DNA of 64,000 nucleotides from Spirometra erinaceieuropaei. Taxonomy: Eukaryota > Platyhelminthes > Cestoda > Diphyllobothriidea > Diphyllobothriidae. The notes below the pieces were generated by a model, which was not told the origin of the DNA, did no database searches, and worked only from the letters and a program-made list of their open reading frames with translations. The stretch spans positions 1,186,807 through 1,250,806 of the forward strand of contig CACRXP010000018.1 of NCBI GenBank assembly GCA_902702965.1. The letters are read 5' to 3'. Numbering within the stretch: the first letter of the stretch is position 1; the number at the start of each line of letters is the position of its first letter. Below are positions 1 to 10,748 of this stretch, piece after piece. The position numbers were made by a program, and so were the translations under genes.

Positions 1-1297
1 GGAAGAGGAGATGCAACGGAGCATGGACCTATTCTCCGCCGCCTGCGAGAACTTCGGTCTGCTCATTAACACGCAGAAGACGGTGGTGATGCACCAACCG
101 CCACCCAACTCAGCCACAGCTCCCAACGCGCCGCCGCAAATCAGCGTGAACGGAACCCGACTGCAAGTGGTGGAGAACTTCCTGTACCTGGGCAGTACTC
201 TCTCCCGCAACACCAAGATCGACGACGAAGTCGCCAACAGGATCTCGAAAGCCAGTCAACCCTTCGGTCGCCTCCAAAGCACAGTTTGGAATCGCCACGG
301 TCTTCAGCTGAGCACGAAGCTGAAGATGTACAAGGCCGTCATCCTGCCGACACTACTGTATGGAGCGGAGACTTGGACGGTGTACACGAGTCAGGCACGC
401 CGTCTGAACCACTTCCACCTCATTTGTCTCCGTCGCATCCTGAGGCTGAAATGGCAGGATAGAATCCCCGACACTGATGTGCTGGAATGGACGGGAATCC
501 TCAGCATCTACACCATACTGAGGCAAATCCAGCTGCGATGGAGCGGCCACCTGGTGCGCATGTACGACGAGCGACTACCCAAATGACTCTTCTACGGAGA
601 CGTCGCGGCGGGTTCTCGCTGTCAAGGAGGCCAGATCCACCGTTATAAGGATACCCTGAAGTCCTCCCCGAAACGCCTGCAAATCAACCCGACCAACTGG
701 GAGGAGCTCGCACTCGATCGACCGACCTGGAGGAGGACAGTGAAGACAGGCGCTGCGACATACGAAGCCAACCGCATCGCTCCCGCCAAAGCGAAACGCG
801 AAGCCTGTAAATCACAACTTCGCCCAGTACGCAACGCCGCCACACAACCGCTTCCAACGTGTCCTCGATGTCAACGGACATTCCGGGCTCGAATCGGACT
901 TGTTGGACATCTTCGGATTAACTGTGCATCTCGAACGTCACCAACGATCGTCCCCCGCCTGCCTCTTCCTCCTCCTCTCCGCCGCCAACTAGCCCTGACA
1001 ATTCTTCTGACCCACCACTTCCATCCTCCTCATCCTCTTCCTCCTCCTCCACCTACTCCTCCTCCACTGCTTCAACGGCGGCCGCTCAGGCGACTGTCAC
1101 GCGCGCAAAAACAGACACCACCACCACCTCCCCCGACTCCAGTGACGAGGACCAGGACTACACCCGCCCTCACTGCGACCGCACCTTCATTTCACACATC
1201 GGCCTGGTCGGTCACTTGCGAATCCATCGCACAGAGACCGGCGAACCAGTGCCAGGAGCACCAACCTGCACCCACCTCACTCGCATATGGTCACTGT
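1..1297 (+). mobile_element. RTE-type LINE, 3' part: RT C-terminal region plus zinc-finger tail
   Basis: The reading frame at 11-586 is the part of a LINE reverse transcriptase after the catalytic core: [61 protein letters not shown] and RWSGHLVRM follow in the usual RTE order. An in-frame TGA at 584-586 replaces an expected arginine codon (CGA to TGA, a CpG-type change). The same frame continues to a zinc knuckle, CPRCQRTF..GLVGHLRINC, at about 860-925. A frameshift in a proline-coding tract separates this from a second finger, HCDRTF..GLVGHLRIH, at about 1165-1230. The 5' half lies outside the window. It is a dead copy. Assignment to RTE rests on domain order and on close resemblance to the copies at 34270, 45255 and 61555; the exact family name is not known to me. 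Confidence 0.85.
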
Positions 1298-1329
1298 AAA
1301 TTAGTGCGGAAGATTGTATATGACAGATT

Positions 1330-2772
1330 TTACAAAACTGGATGTGCATAGTCATGCTGTACAAGCCGATTTCTGTCGAAAACTAGACGAGCAAGTTTTC
1401 TTTTAAACACACAAACTGTGTCAGCCGTCACCATCTCGCTTGAAAGCGAGTTCCACGGCCTGACAACCCGCTGGCTGAATGAAAATTTTCGTCGGTCTAA
1501 ACGCGTGCGCTCATTCCCGACTTTGTATGCATGGCCGCGTAGTTGGTTTGTACGGGCGAACTCAAAGAAGTCCTCTGCTCTTAATGAGCAACCCTGGCCG
1601 CGAACAATCCGGAACGTCCAGAGTAGACTGCAGTTTATTTGTCTATAAGAGAGAGGGAATAGGCCAAGCAAATTCAGCCTCTCCTGATAAGACAAATGCT
1701 TTAGACCGTCGACCATTTTTGTCGCTCTGCGTTGCACCTGTTCGAGTAAGTTGATATCTTTCCTCATCCATGGTGAAGCTGCTGGGATTCCATAATCTAG
1801 ATGAGGTCTTACAAAGACACCAAAGAGTCCTTCGAAGAGTTCGGGAGGAAATATTTTAAATGCACGTCTGATCCAGTGTAGAGTACTAGTTGTCTTCTGG
1901 GCCATCTTTCTGCAGTGTTCTGATGGCGATAGATTTGTGTTCGTCCATGCACCCAGATCTCTGTGTCTTTCCATAGTTTCTAACCTCGTCGCGTCAATAT
2001 AGTACTGGTGTTTGGGAGAGGCATTGCGGCCGGTGTTCAGGTGCAAGATCACGCATTTGGTCACCTTAAACTTCAAAAGCCATCTGTTCGATCAAGCACA
2101 CAGTTTGTTGATGTTCGACTGCAACTTCTTTGCGTCATCATCGCACTTGACTTCATTCTATATTTTTATCTCACCCGCGAACATGAGAACCTCGCAATTC
2201 ACTTCGCTGATGCAGTCATTAACATAAATCAGGAAGAGTACTGGGCCTAAGACAGAACCCTGTGGGACACCACTTTCCATCTTTACCCATTCCGAGGCAG
2301 AATTACTAACGACGACTCTTTGTAGTCTTTAGGACAGAAAACTCCTGATCCACTTAAACGTTCGTCCTTGAATCCCAACATCCCAGATCTTCTGTAAAAG
2401 AAGCCTGTGTGGGACACTGTCAAAGCCGTTCTTGAAGTCAAAAAATATGACATCTACTGGAAAACCCTTATCGGTAACTCGTGTCCATTTCTCGTGCGAG
2501 TAAAGAACACTCGTTAGGCAGGAGCGCCGTGGACGAAAGCCATGTTGGGCATCACACAATATTTTGTTCTGTTCCAGGTATTTCATCCAGTGCCTTTTGA
2601 TAATCCGTTCCATTATTTTACACGCGATGCAAGTAAGACTGACGGGACGATAATTTCCGCAGTCAAGTCTTGAGCCTCCTTTATGGATCGGAGTAATGAG
2701 TGCACATTTCCATTCTTCCGGGAGCCCGCCGTCTTCAAATGACTTTTGAAATATTGCGGATAAGTTATGCAC
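1330..2772 (-). pseudogene. Reverse transcriptase of LINE A, catalytic motif lost
   Basis: Two frames cover this part. At 2772-2329: LPEEWKCALITPIHKGGSRLDCGNYRPVSL, QHGFRPRRSC and DVIFFDFKNGFDSVPH, the fingers and first palm motif with its Asp. Between 2330 and 2080 the sequence still reads [19 protein letters not shown], but the expected F/Y-A-D-D box reads F-A-G-E near 2185, so both catalytic aspartates are gone, and a stop follows. At 2076-1330: the thumb and C-terminal region, including RPHLDYGIPAASPW, QRRATKMV and VVRPWNSLSSEMV, the common end of CR1/Jockey RTs. The enzyme cannot be active. Confidence 0.8.
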
Positions 2773-2797
2773 AGTTCATTAGCAAGTACACCAAGTG

Positions 2798-4249
2798 CTA
2801 GTGCAGGAATTCTATCTGGTCCAGGCGATTTGCAGGTTTCAGCCGGAGTAGCTCGGCCCTTACTATGGTCGATGAAAAGAGTGGTTCGTCGATTAAGGAG
2901 GGTATGGAGGGGATAAGAGGGCGAAGGCTACTATGAGGAGAGGTTGGTTGGCGAACGAATGGATGGGCAAATATAGAACTAGGTTCTCTGGTGAAGACGG
3001 ACGGAAAGAAGTCGGAAAGGAGGGACGCTTTAACCTGGTCATCAGTCTCAACTTTCCCATCTGCAGACCTAAGTGCAGGGACCAGCACCTTAGTCCTTTT
3101 AGTACTTCGTATATAACCATATAGAATTTTTGGATGCTCCAACGAATTCCGGAGTATGTTCAGTTCAGACTTCTTTCGCAGCTTTGAGGCCTCACTTTTA
3201 CAAATGTTTCGTTGCTGCGTATATTCCTGTAAGTGTCCTTTGTAGCCAATTTGTCTGTACCGCCTCCACAGACGATTCCTTTTTCTGAAAGAGGCCTTTA
3301 AGTCCGGGTTTATCCACCTTGGGCGGTTTGTGATTGTCTTTCTTCTGAGAGGACAATTGGAATAAACAATCTCTTTCAGTAATGAACTGAAAGTATTCCA
3401 GTTGTCGTTTGCTCGACCATGCAGTTCAGTTTCCCATGATACAGCTACCGCCTCCCTCCTCATGAGAGAATAGTCTCCTTTCCAGAGGCTTCTCTCCCAC
3501 CTATCGGGTTGAGCGGGTTTGGAAAACAGTGAGTACTCAAAGTAGAGCGTGATGTGGTCTCTCGACCCAAATGGCTGTCGGTCCTGCAGGTCTAACACAT
3601 TTTCCTCCTCTCGGGTAAAAATAAGATCAAGGCAGTTCGACTGCTGTCCATCCCTGACCCGTGTTCCAAAGGTAACATTCTGGTAAAGAAGTTTGTCCGT
3701 TGTCCATTGTAGTAGTTTGTGATTAAATCTGTCTTGCGGCCCTTGTGCAGTCCACGTTAGCCAATCAATGCCAGGAGCGTTAAAATCCCCAACGATAAGG
3801 ACATCTTTCTTCTCGCTGGCTTTGTACAGTTCGGATATGAGCATGGGATCTTGGTCAGAAGTTTGGTTAGGTGAACGGTACACCACCGAAAGCGTCAGTG
3901 ATCGGACATTCTTAGTAGATATGGTAACGCTTAGCAGTTCCACATCCCGTACCGGTCTATGTACATCAGCCATAGAGCTCAGCTTGCAAGTGACATAAAT
4001 TATGACTCCTCCTCCTCGGTTTAGTCTATCTCTCCTGAATTGCTGATATCCTCTAAGTGCTATCTCTGAATCTGCGATATCTTCAGTGAGCCACGTTTCT
4101 GTGAATGCCATAATGTCTGGCTTAATTTCATCAACTAAGTCTCTTAGTTCGTCTAGTTTGTCGAAGAGGCTTTGCACATTTGCGGATATAACCTTTAATG
4201 CCCGATTCGTTGAAGAGGCCCCGCCTTCATTGTGACGGGTTCTGACCAC
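2798..4249 (-). pseudogene. APE-type endonuclease and linker of LINE A ORF2
   Basis: The frame begins near the ORF1 stop and encodes an exonuclease-endonuclease-phosphatase domain. ISANVQSLFDKLDEL, PDIMAFTETWL (catalytic E-T-W), RGGGVIIYV, VVYRSPN and IVGDFNAPGIDW follow in order in residues about 20-165, with NCLDLIFT and SRDHITLYF near residues 205-235. The domain would nick target DNA to prime reverse transcription. The catalytic Asn, Glu and Asp-Asn positions appear intact. The rest is the linker to the RT (RPRWINPDLKASFRKRNRLWRRY and DGKVETDDQVKASLLSDFF). The frame runs into stops after ERLK-type sequence at 2798 because of a frameshift at the expected K-S-P-G-P-D-R-I-P motif, which is readable in the next frame. 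Confidence 0.8.
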
Positions 4250-4953
4250 AGAAAAGACCCCTTTGTTTGGACTATTTGTCCATTTTTGGTCTTCAGCCCC
4301 TTCTCTCCTCTGCCAATTCCCTCCTTCAATTCTGTTCTCAGTTCTCTCATCTTCAGTCTTTCCCTCGGTTCGTAGTCTGGTTGAAAAAACACTTCCTTGT
4401 GCGAATTGCGTAAGGTCGTTCTACTTTCTAACAAAAGCGCTGCTTGGGCTTCGTTTTCCAAAATAACTTTCAGGGGTCTTGGGGATGTTTTAAGGTCACG
4501 ATTTGGGTCGGCTTTGCCTAGTCGGAAAGCTTTTTTAACGGTGAATATTTCCCCATCTTTCAGGACGGCACTGGCGTACTGATGGAGAAGGTGTAGGTCG
4601 TGCGTCACTCGTTCCTTCGGAATGCAGGATGTGGACTCTGGGACTCCCCTTACGACTATATTTTGTATACGATTTATGGAAGAGCTCATTATTGTCCCGT
4701 CCGCGCTAGGACTATATAATGCTACTGTAGTATTCCCGACGGCTGTAGGGAATTCGACATTTGAGTGATTTTCGGCCGGCGAAGGGAGTTTAGGGCATGG
4801 ATTTTCATGTGACGTACTTGCTCCGGCAGTGGAATTCTTACAATCATAACCCCGTTGCAATGTACTGCACGAAGGCTTATCGTGAGTAAGCACACTTGAG
4901 GTCATCGACACAAATAAAAGTTTACAAATTTCTGAGTTCAGTCGAAATATCAT
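4195..4953 (-). CDS. ORF1-like protein of LINE A
   Basis: This is a 252-codon open frame. Its middle and C-terminal part (residues about 90-235) contains NIVVRGVPES, KKAFRLGK, RPLKVILENEAQAALLLESR and FFQPDYEPRERLKMRELR, which I recognise as the ORF1-type protein that precedes the endonuclease-RT in flatworm CR1-like elements. It presumably binds element RNA; that role is inferred from the family. The first 90 residues are Ser/Thr/Pro-rich and look unstructured. The true start is uncertain because the first codons may belong to the LINE B junction. The frame overlaps the start of ORF2 by about 55 bases. A decayed relative with the same PLKIVLENE motif lies at 9211-8966 in LINE C. Confidence 0.7.
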   Translation of the reverse strand: MIFRLNSEICKLLFVSMTSSVLTHDKPSCSTLQRGYDCKNSTAGASTSHENPCPKLPSPAENHSNVEFPTAVGNTTVALYSPSADGTIMSSSINRIQNIVVRGVPESTSCIPKERVTHDLHLLHQYASAVLKDGEIFTVKKAFRLGKADPNRDLKTSPRPLKVILENEAQAALLLESRTTLRNSHKEVFFQPDYEPRERLKMRELRTELKEGIGRGEKGLKTKNGQIVQTKGSFLWSEPVTMKAGPLQRIGH

Positions 4954-5950
4954 TGATGGAAAGAAGGAAGGGTAGCGGACATAGAACCGTGCCTAGAAGT
5001 ACGTCACTCGTGATCGAGTGAGTTATCGAGCAGCTATTACCGAGCACGACTTTCTGATATCGGTTGGATAGATAGGACCTGATGAAGTCGAGTACGGGCG
5101 GCCGAATGCCGAGAGCTTCCAATTTTACTAAAAGACATCTATAGGGCACCTTGTCAACGGCCGTGCTAACATCAAAGTAGATAACTACCACTGACTGCAG
5201 CTCATTACGGGAAGAAGTGATTAGATTAAGAAATACCAAGTGGCAAGTTTCACAGGATCTTTTAGGTAAAAATCCATGCCGACTAGAGCTCAGAAGCCGA
5301 TTAGCTAGACAGAAGTCAAGAATTTCATTGAAAATAATTCTTTCAAGAAGCTTTGCTAGAGACGGCAGTTTGTGCACGCCCCGATAGTTATTAACATCAG
5401 ACCGAGATCCTGACTTGAAGACGGGAATGACAATTAATGTTTTCCATGTTTCTGGAAAGGATTCTTTTGAAATATCAACCGAGAATAAATGACTAAGCAA
5501 TAGAGGAAGGTCGGACGCTTGTTTAATAATCGAATTCGGAATCCCGTCCGTTCCTGAGCAGTGTGAGTATTTCAAACGGCTTATGTGTTTCTTAATGAGA
5601 TCTGAGGAGACATCAATTGTACTAAGTGTCCTATCTGAAAGTGATCGAAAGAAAGGGACCGGATCGGACTCGGTAGCAAGGTGGTTTGCAAAGAAAGCAC
5701 TAAACAACTCCGCCTTGTCAGTGTCATCGATGAGGAAGACTTTGTTATCATTTAGCAGGGGTGGAAGTTCGTGACCATTCTTAGAGTAGGACCGATGACG
5801 GAAGATGTAAGCGACGGATTTGCCAGGAGTTCGAATCACTGAGAGCAAGTGATTCTCTTTGCCTGTCGCGCGCTTGGCGCATCCTTGAGGCCATCGCAAA
5901 AATCTCTGTGATTCTAAGATGAACAGATAAGGAACTAGTGGATGGGTCAC
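4922..5950 (-). pseudogene. Truncated reverse transcriptase of LINE B
   Basis: This is an open frame of 342 codons covering the RT linker, fingers and first palm motif. Residues about 90-130 carry DKAELFSAFFANHL and CSGTDGIPNS; residues about 165-200 carry ETWKTLIVIPVFKSGS and a NNYRGVHKLPSLAKLLERI block; residues about 225-300 carry RHGFLPKRSC, FDVSTAVDKVPYRCLL and FIRSYLSNRYQKVVL. The usual [21 protein letters not shown] block is degenerate. The frame stops at 4922, before the second catalytic motif, because LINE A sequence starts there. It would copy element RNA in an intact element; here it is inactive by truncation. Confidence 0.75.
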
Positions 5951-7765
5951 GCAGTTGTCGCCTCAACTTTTTTAGTCTGTTCTGAAGAAAATGAGGAACA
6001 AGGGAATCTGAAGAATTAGGCTTGAGATATATGCGCGGCACAAGCTCTAGAATGTCCTTGGAAACATTGGACATGACGTCACGAAGAACGGTTGCATCAT
6101 TACAGGAGAGGAAGCCACACCAATCCAAAGATCTAATATTGTTATTTATTAAGTCGTTATCTACGCAATCGTACTTTATGTAATTCTGAACGGTGGTGGA
6201 CTTTTTTAAAAAGGCAAGCGGTAAGCAACTATGAATTAATACGTAGTGACTGTCAAAGGGATCCTTTTCTAAAGCAACAAAAGGAGGAGAGATGTCATTG
6301 GTAAAGATTATATCTAAAATGTGATTATCTCTTGTTAGAGAGCGCAACAGTTGAGGCCAGTTAGAAAAATGACAATATATTGAAAGGGCTGGAATGTAGG
6401 TGGACAGATATTGGAAACCCAGTCTATTTCAGGAAAGTTAAAATCCCCAGTGATTATTTTAACATCGAAAGCAGCTTCCGAAATTAATTTGAAGATTTCA
6501 CAGAGTTGTGAATCATCACTGGCTAAAGAATTTGGGGGATTTTAGATACAGCCAATAATTGCCTTTCTTTGCGGCGAGAGAATAACAGATGCAAAGCAGA
6601 AGTTTCCCGCGAATGAGGAAAAATCCAAGTAACAGGGCGAGTGCTTTAGGAAGGATTTAAGATAAAGAAGACAACCACCCCCACGCCTAGTCGTGCGCTC
6701 TTGACGGTAAAAATCGAAGTCATCTATGAGAAGGGCAGAGTCAGAAATTAGAGAATGGTTCCAAGATTCTGCTTTACATATAATATCAGGCCTCATTTCG
6801 AGAGCAATGGCTCTGATTTTGGCCATCTTGTTTATAACTGACCTGGCATTCAATAATATAATATCTAATGTACTTCGAACGGCAATGCTATTGTCGACGG
6901 TATTTTAAAAAAATAGGAGGCGGATATGTAAGCTGTGAGCTTGGAGAATAAGTACCTGTTAGTCTAGAGTTATTGACGTACGGGGATTCAGCAAGAGGAG
7001 GCTGAGAAAGAGCCTTAAAGGGTGTGGGGACATCGTTTTCGAGCATTGGAATGCTAGGGGATTTAGAACATGGAAAGGTTTGTTGGTAGTTAAATTGTGG
7101 AAGAAGGGGAGGAGGAGGGAGCCTAGAAGTAAAGTAGGGGTTAGTGGATGAGGGTAGGCAGCTACAAGAATAAAAGGGTGGGAAACTAGGTCTTGGTTGG
7201 AAGTTAAAGGAAGTAGGTTGACGTATCTGAGAGCAATTGGCCTTAAGTGGTGGGAAGCCTGAACTAGGTTGGGATATAAATGACTTCGGGCAATTCACTT
7301 ATGAATTATTTGCTGGATATATGGTACGGCTTTAATAAATAAGCGGTACACAGGACAGGGTATTATTTGGGGTATAATTGGAGCTGCGGGGTTTTTAGAC
7401 GCGCTGGGCTGTAAAGACTTGGTATATCCAAGAGAAGGCGGCGTACCCTTAAATGGAACTGTACTACCTTCCTTTTGCGTAGGAGTCTGATTCAGTTTTG
7501 GAGTCTCACCGTTCTGACGCCAAGCCACGTTTGACTTAACTGTAGAGCCTTCAGCACCCTGTTGAACAGGGGAAGATATCGGTCTGGCTGTTGTAGACGG
7601 ATTTTCATGCTTCCCAGCTGGGCTACCCGGAGGATAAAAAACGACAAATAGGGCTGCTGCTGCTAGTTTAGGGGCAAACAAATTCGTCAAGTGGCCTGAG
7701 GAAGATGGAGATGTACGAGTAAGGGGACTGAGGGAGTCAGATTTCGCAGGATTTGTCTCTTTCTT
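4922..7765 (-). mobile_element. CR1/Jockey-like LINE 'B', nested in LINE C, 3' end missing
   Basis: Reading from 7765 down, a Pro/Ser-rich stretch (about 7760-6888) is followed by an endonuclease start, LNARSVINKM..ALEMRPDIICKAESW and RRGGGCLLYL (6853-6542), then an endonuclease remainder with DNHILDIIFTND (6347-6250). A linker leads to an RT (5950-4922). The RT keeps HCSGTDGIPNSIIKQ, FPETWKTLIVIPVFKSGSRSDVNNYR, HGFLPKRSCETC and YFDVSTAVDKVPY, and is cut off at LLSINDIS just before the Y-A-D-D region, exactly where LINE A begins. The 5' boundary near 7765 is set by an abrupt change from LINE C coding sequence within one open frame. Endonuclease frames are broken in several places. Confidence 0.75.
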
Positions 7766-9505
7766 TATATCCCACTTTATCCAGGCAGGACGATTAGTCT
7801 TTTTGACCCTTTGTTGTCGGACAGCTTCCATGCATAATGCCAGTTACAACTCCTCGGAGTGTGTTCCAATCAAAATCTGCATGTCCGGTAAGAACATCAT
7901 TCCAGTCCACTGCCGATTATTCCCTTCGCATGGCGGCAAAATCTCCTCGCCAGGAATTCAGCCGAGGCTCAGCCGTATTCACTTCTTGGCTGCATAGGCG
8001 GTATCCCAAAACAGCATGATATGGTCACTCTTTCCGAGCGTGTTATGGACCTGAGTTCACCAGGGTTAATTGGGTCTTTTGTAAAGACGCAGTCCAGACA
8101 ATTGCCCCTTTGGTCCTGTCTGATCCTGGTTGGGAACCTGACGCTTTGTACCAGAAAGAGATTAGCCGTTGGCTTCAAGAGCCTGGAATCAAAGGAAGTT
8201 CGCGAACCATTTACTATTGAATTGTTCCAGTCGACCATGGGTGTGTTGAAGTCTCTGGTTATCTGTACCTCTTGGTTTTGTGACACCTATTTAATTAACC
8301 CGAACATCGCCTAGTCAACCTAAGGAGTTTGATTGGGTGACCTGTATACGTTCAGGAAATTCAGATTAAGTGCGTCGCGCATGCTTAGTTTTAACCGCAG
8401 TATTTCACAGTCGCAGGAGCAATCGATTCTGTGTTCTGAGGCTATGATTCCACTCTTGACGCAGACCTTTAGTCCCCCTCCTTTGTATGCAGTCTGTTTC
8501 GGCGAAAAAGTTGGCATTCATTGAGTGCAATTTTGGCATCCAAGACCTCAGTATGGAACCAAGCTTCTGTGATAGAAATGACAGTTAACTGCGTATCTGA
8601 TATCCACACTTTCAGCTCATCTAGTTTCTACAACAAACTCCGAGCATTTGCATAAAGAAAGCGTAACTTAGCCTAGGCAGATTCCCAAAGGATTTTTGGG
8701 TCGAAGTTTCTAGATATTTCGTGTGAGTTTTCTGTCCATCGTCCCCTTCCGAGTCTACTGCTCTTTGATCGAACTGGACGTCAGTGTATTGACCGTCATT
8801 TTCTTTGCTCGGTTTGATAGATAGGAGCGTTTTTTCCTTACAGTCTGGTTGTTCAATATGCCCAGTGTTATTGGTTGTCTCCGGAGGAATGAGCACCGAA
8901 TATTTACGATTTTCCCAGCCAATATTCTTAGGTTTTTCTCGCCGGAATTGTATCTTCTGAGGAATTCAGCCGTGAGTTCCCTCCATTTCTCCCGTTCGGC
9001 CGATGAGAAATCCCGCTGAAAAAATTGTTGGGCGGACATCTCGCAGTGCTGGCTTCCTGTTCAGCAGTGGTAGAGCTTGTTTCTCATTTTCAAGAACAAT
9101 TTTCAATGGTCTGTGATGGTTCAACTCAATCTCCAAATCTTTTGTTGGTCCTCTTCGGAAAGCTTTCAAGACGGGGTGTTCACGTTCTCTTGTAATAAGA
9201 ATTTGAGGCATTGCTGGAATAGGGCACTATCGTTTATTTGTATACGCATAGTCTGCATCGCGCCAGTTTCTGTTTTCATCAGTGTCCAATTCTGAGCCGG
9301 TTGTCACGGTATAGCTACTGCAGGGTTCATCGTTTATCCAGACTTGTTGGTCACGTAGAACCTCTTTTGGCAATGAGGCATTGGCTTGCATTGTGTGTAT
9401 ACTCTGCTCTTTCACGCTGACATATTGACCTACTTGGTTTTTGGGGATGCCTTGAGAGGTGTCCTCCTTTTTCGGGATCTTTTCGGTCATTTTTCTCTTG
9501 CACAC
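7766..9505 (-). mobile_element. CR1-like LINE 'C', 5' part, interrupted by LINE B
   Basis: This is an older relative of LINE A. ORF1 remnants: 9211-8966 has KAFRRGPTK and RPLKIVLENEKQALPLLNRK, and 9039-8755 has REKWRELTAEFLRR. Endonuclease remnants: 8517-8320 has TAYKGGGLKVCVKSG and LNVYRSPNQT; 8286-7969 has TRDFNTPMVDWN, NCLDCVFTKDP and SERVTISCCF. The linker continues as GDFAAMRRE and TKTNRPAWIKWD-like sequence to about 7766, matching the GDYSLMRRE and TNRPRWINPD positions of LINE A. It then stops where LINE B starts. No RT from this copy is visible in the window. Many frameshifts make it a fossil. Confidence 0.7.
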
Positions 9506-9884
9506 GAGACAGGTTTTCGGTTGTGATTAGGTCCGAAGATGGGTTGTCTTTTTTTCAGAGGGCTAATACTGTTACCGAAGTGGTATTCGCAGTTTTTCTG
9601 ATTATCCTCTGAATTTCCGATATCGTCATCTCCCTCCTTTCGGCTGAATGGTGCGAAAGTTTCGTAAGACTCTATATCTCAATTCTCAGATTTCTTATAT
9701 CCTTCTCCGTCACCAAAATTTTCCGAAGAATTCCAAAACATGACGCACAGGTCTCGTCTTCGTATTTGACATTCAACAAAGTTATCTAACTCCTTGCGCG
9801 TTTGGCGGGAAGTGAGTTGACATCAGGGAACTTGTCGCAGTAGTCATTCATACAGCGTCTTGTGGTTATTCTATCATTTTTGTC

Positions 9885-10020
9885 TAGCTCTGCGTCAGTG
9901 GCGCAGTGGTAGCTACAATTCCATCGCCACTTTCTGCTCAGGATCTAACTCGGCTCGAGGCAGAATTTTACCTACTGTCTAGAGGACCCTTGAACGGTTA
10001 CCATTATTAAGTCAATAAAC
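9885..10020 (+). repeat. Possible tRNA-derived SINE head
   Basis: At 9899-9910 the sequence TGGCGCAGTGGT is a good match to a tRNA A-box, and GGATCTAACTCGGCTCGAGG about 45 bases further lies where a B-box would be but matches it poorly. The segment ends in an AATAAA near 10014. No cloverleaf can be drawn cleanly, so it is not called a tRNA gene. Confidence 0.25.
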
Positions 10021-10198
10021 TTGAAATGTTTTTAATGGTATGGAAACGATTTTGAGCCAGACCAACGGTATGAACTAAACAACAAATGACTCCGCCGTTC
10101 TTGTATTTGGGGAATTTCCCGGTACTCTTGTCAGAGAGGTGAATAGTAGGATATAGGTTTTTCGAACGAAGTTCCTGCTGTACTTCTGTGGAAAGCAA
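10007..10198 (-). other. 63-codon open frame of unknown nature
   Basis: This is a short minus-strand frame with no motif I recognise. Its last codons overlap the SINE candidate. It has no convincing splice sites or neighbours that suggest a role, and is probably chance or a piece of decayed repeat. Confidence 0.12.
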
Positions 10199-10677
10199 GT
10201 TATTGGAAAGAAGAATGGACTCCTTAATTCCGACTGGCCTTCAGGGCGTCCAGTACACAGGAGTCTGGAAAAAGGCGCATATATCGCAAGTCAAAAATTT
10301 CAAACCGAATTCAAAAGACGTGTCCTGCGCTTCTTTGCTCCTTACCTTTGATAAATGAAACCATTTCTTCATATTTTAATAAAAAAAATTCCATGGCATC
10401 TCCGGTTAGTTATCAGCGACGGAGCTTGGGATCATTCGGATTTACAAGTTATGAGGGAGAGCGGTGTCACTTGGACCTCAAATCCGTCACTCGAGCGCAT
10501 GCACGAGTACGTCCACCATTACACTGCTCGGGTAAATGATGCGGGATAGAAACTAAGATGGCTGCTTATCCCTCCCTCAGAAGTTTCTAGATATGGAAGG
10601 GAAATCAGAAAAGTAGTGTGCATTCATCTGTCCCGAGTTCCATCAAAAGAAAGGGAAGGGGAACACAGAGGCCGAGG

Positions 10678-10748
10678 GCAAGAAGAAGAAGAAGAAGAAG
10701 AAGAGGAGGAAGAAGAAGAAGAAGAAGAAGAAGAAGAAGAAGAAGAAA
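10678..10748 (+). repeat. GAA/GAG microsatellite
   Basis: This is about 70 bases of almost pure (GAA)n with GAG variants. It makes an artificial glutamate run in translation. Confidence 0.95.

Larger units (their letters stand above)
1310..4955 (-). mobile_element. CR1/Jockey-like LINE 'A', nearly full length, inactivated
   Basis: Read on the minus strand, this element shows ORF1 (4953-4195), an APE-type endonuclease (4249 to about 2800), reverse transcriptase (about 2800-2100) and a C-terminal region (2076-1330) in order. ORF1 and ORF2 overlap by about 55 bases in different frames. Frameshifts near 2830 and 2770 and a stop after the RT palm make it non-functional. Its 3' end meets the 3' end of the RTE copy at 1-1297 near position 1300, so the two are tail to tail. 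Its 5' end starts within a few bases of where the RT of LINE B is cut off (about 4925-4955). CR1/Jockey superfamily is inferred from motifs such as RRATKMV..GLKHLSYQERL in the C-terminal region. Confidence 0.85.
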
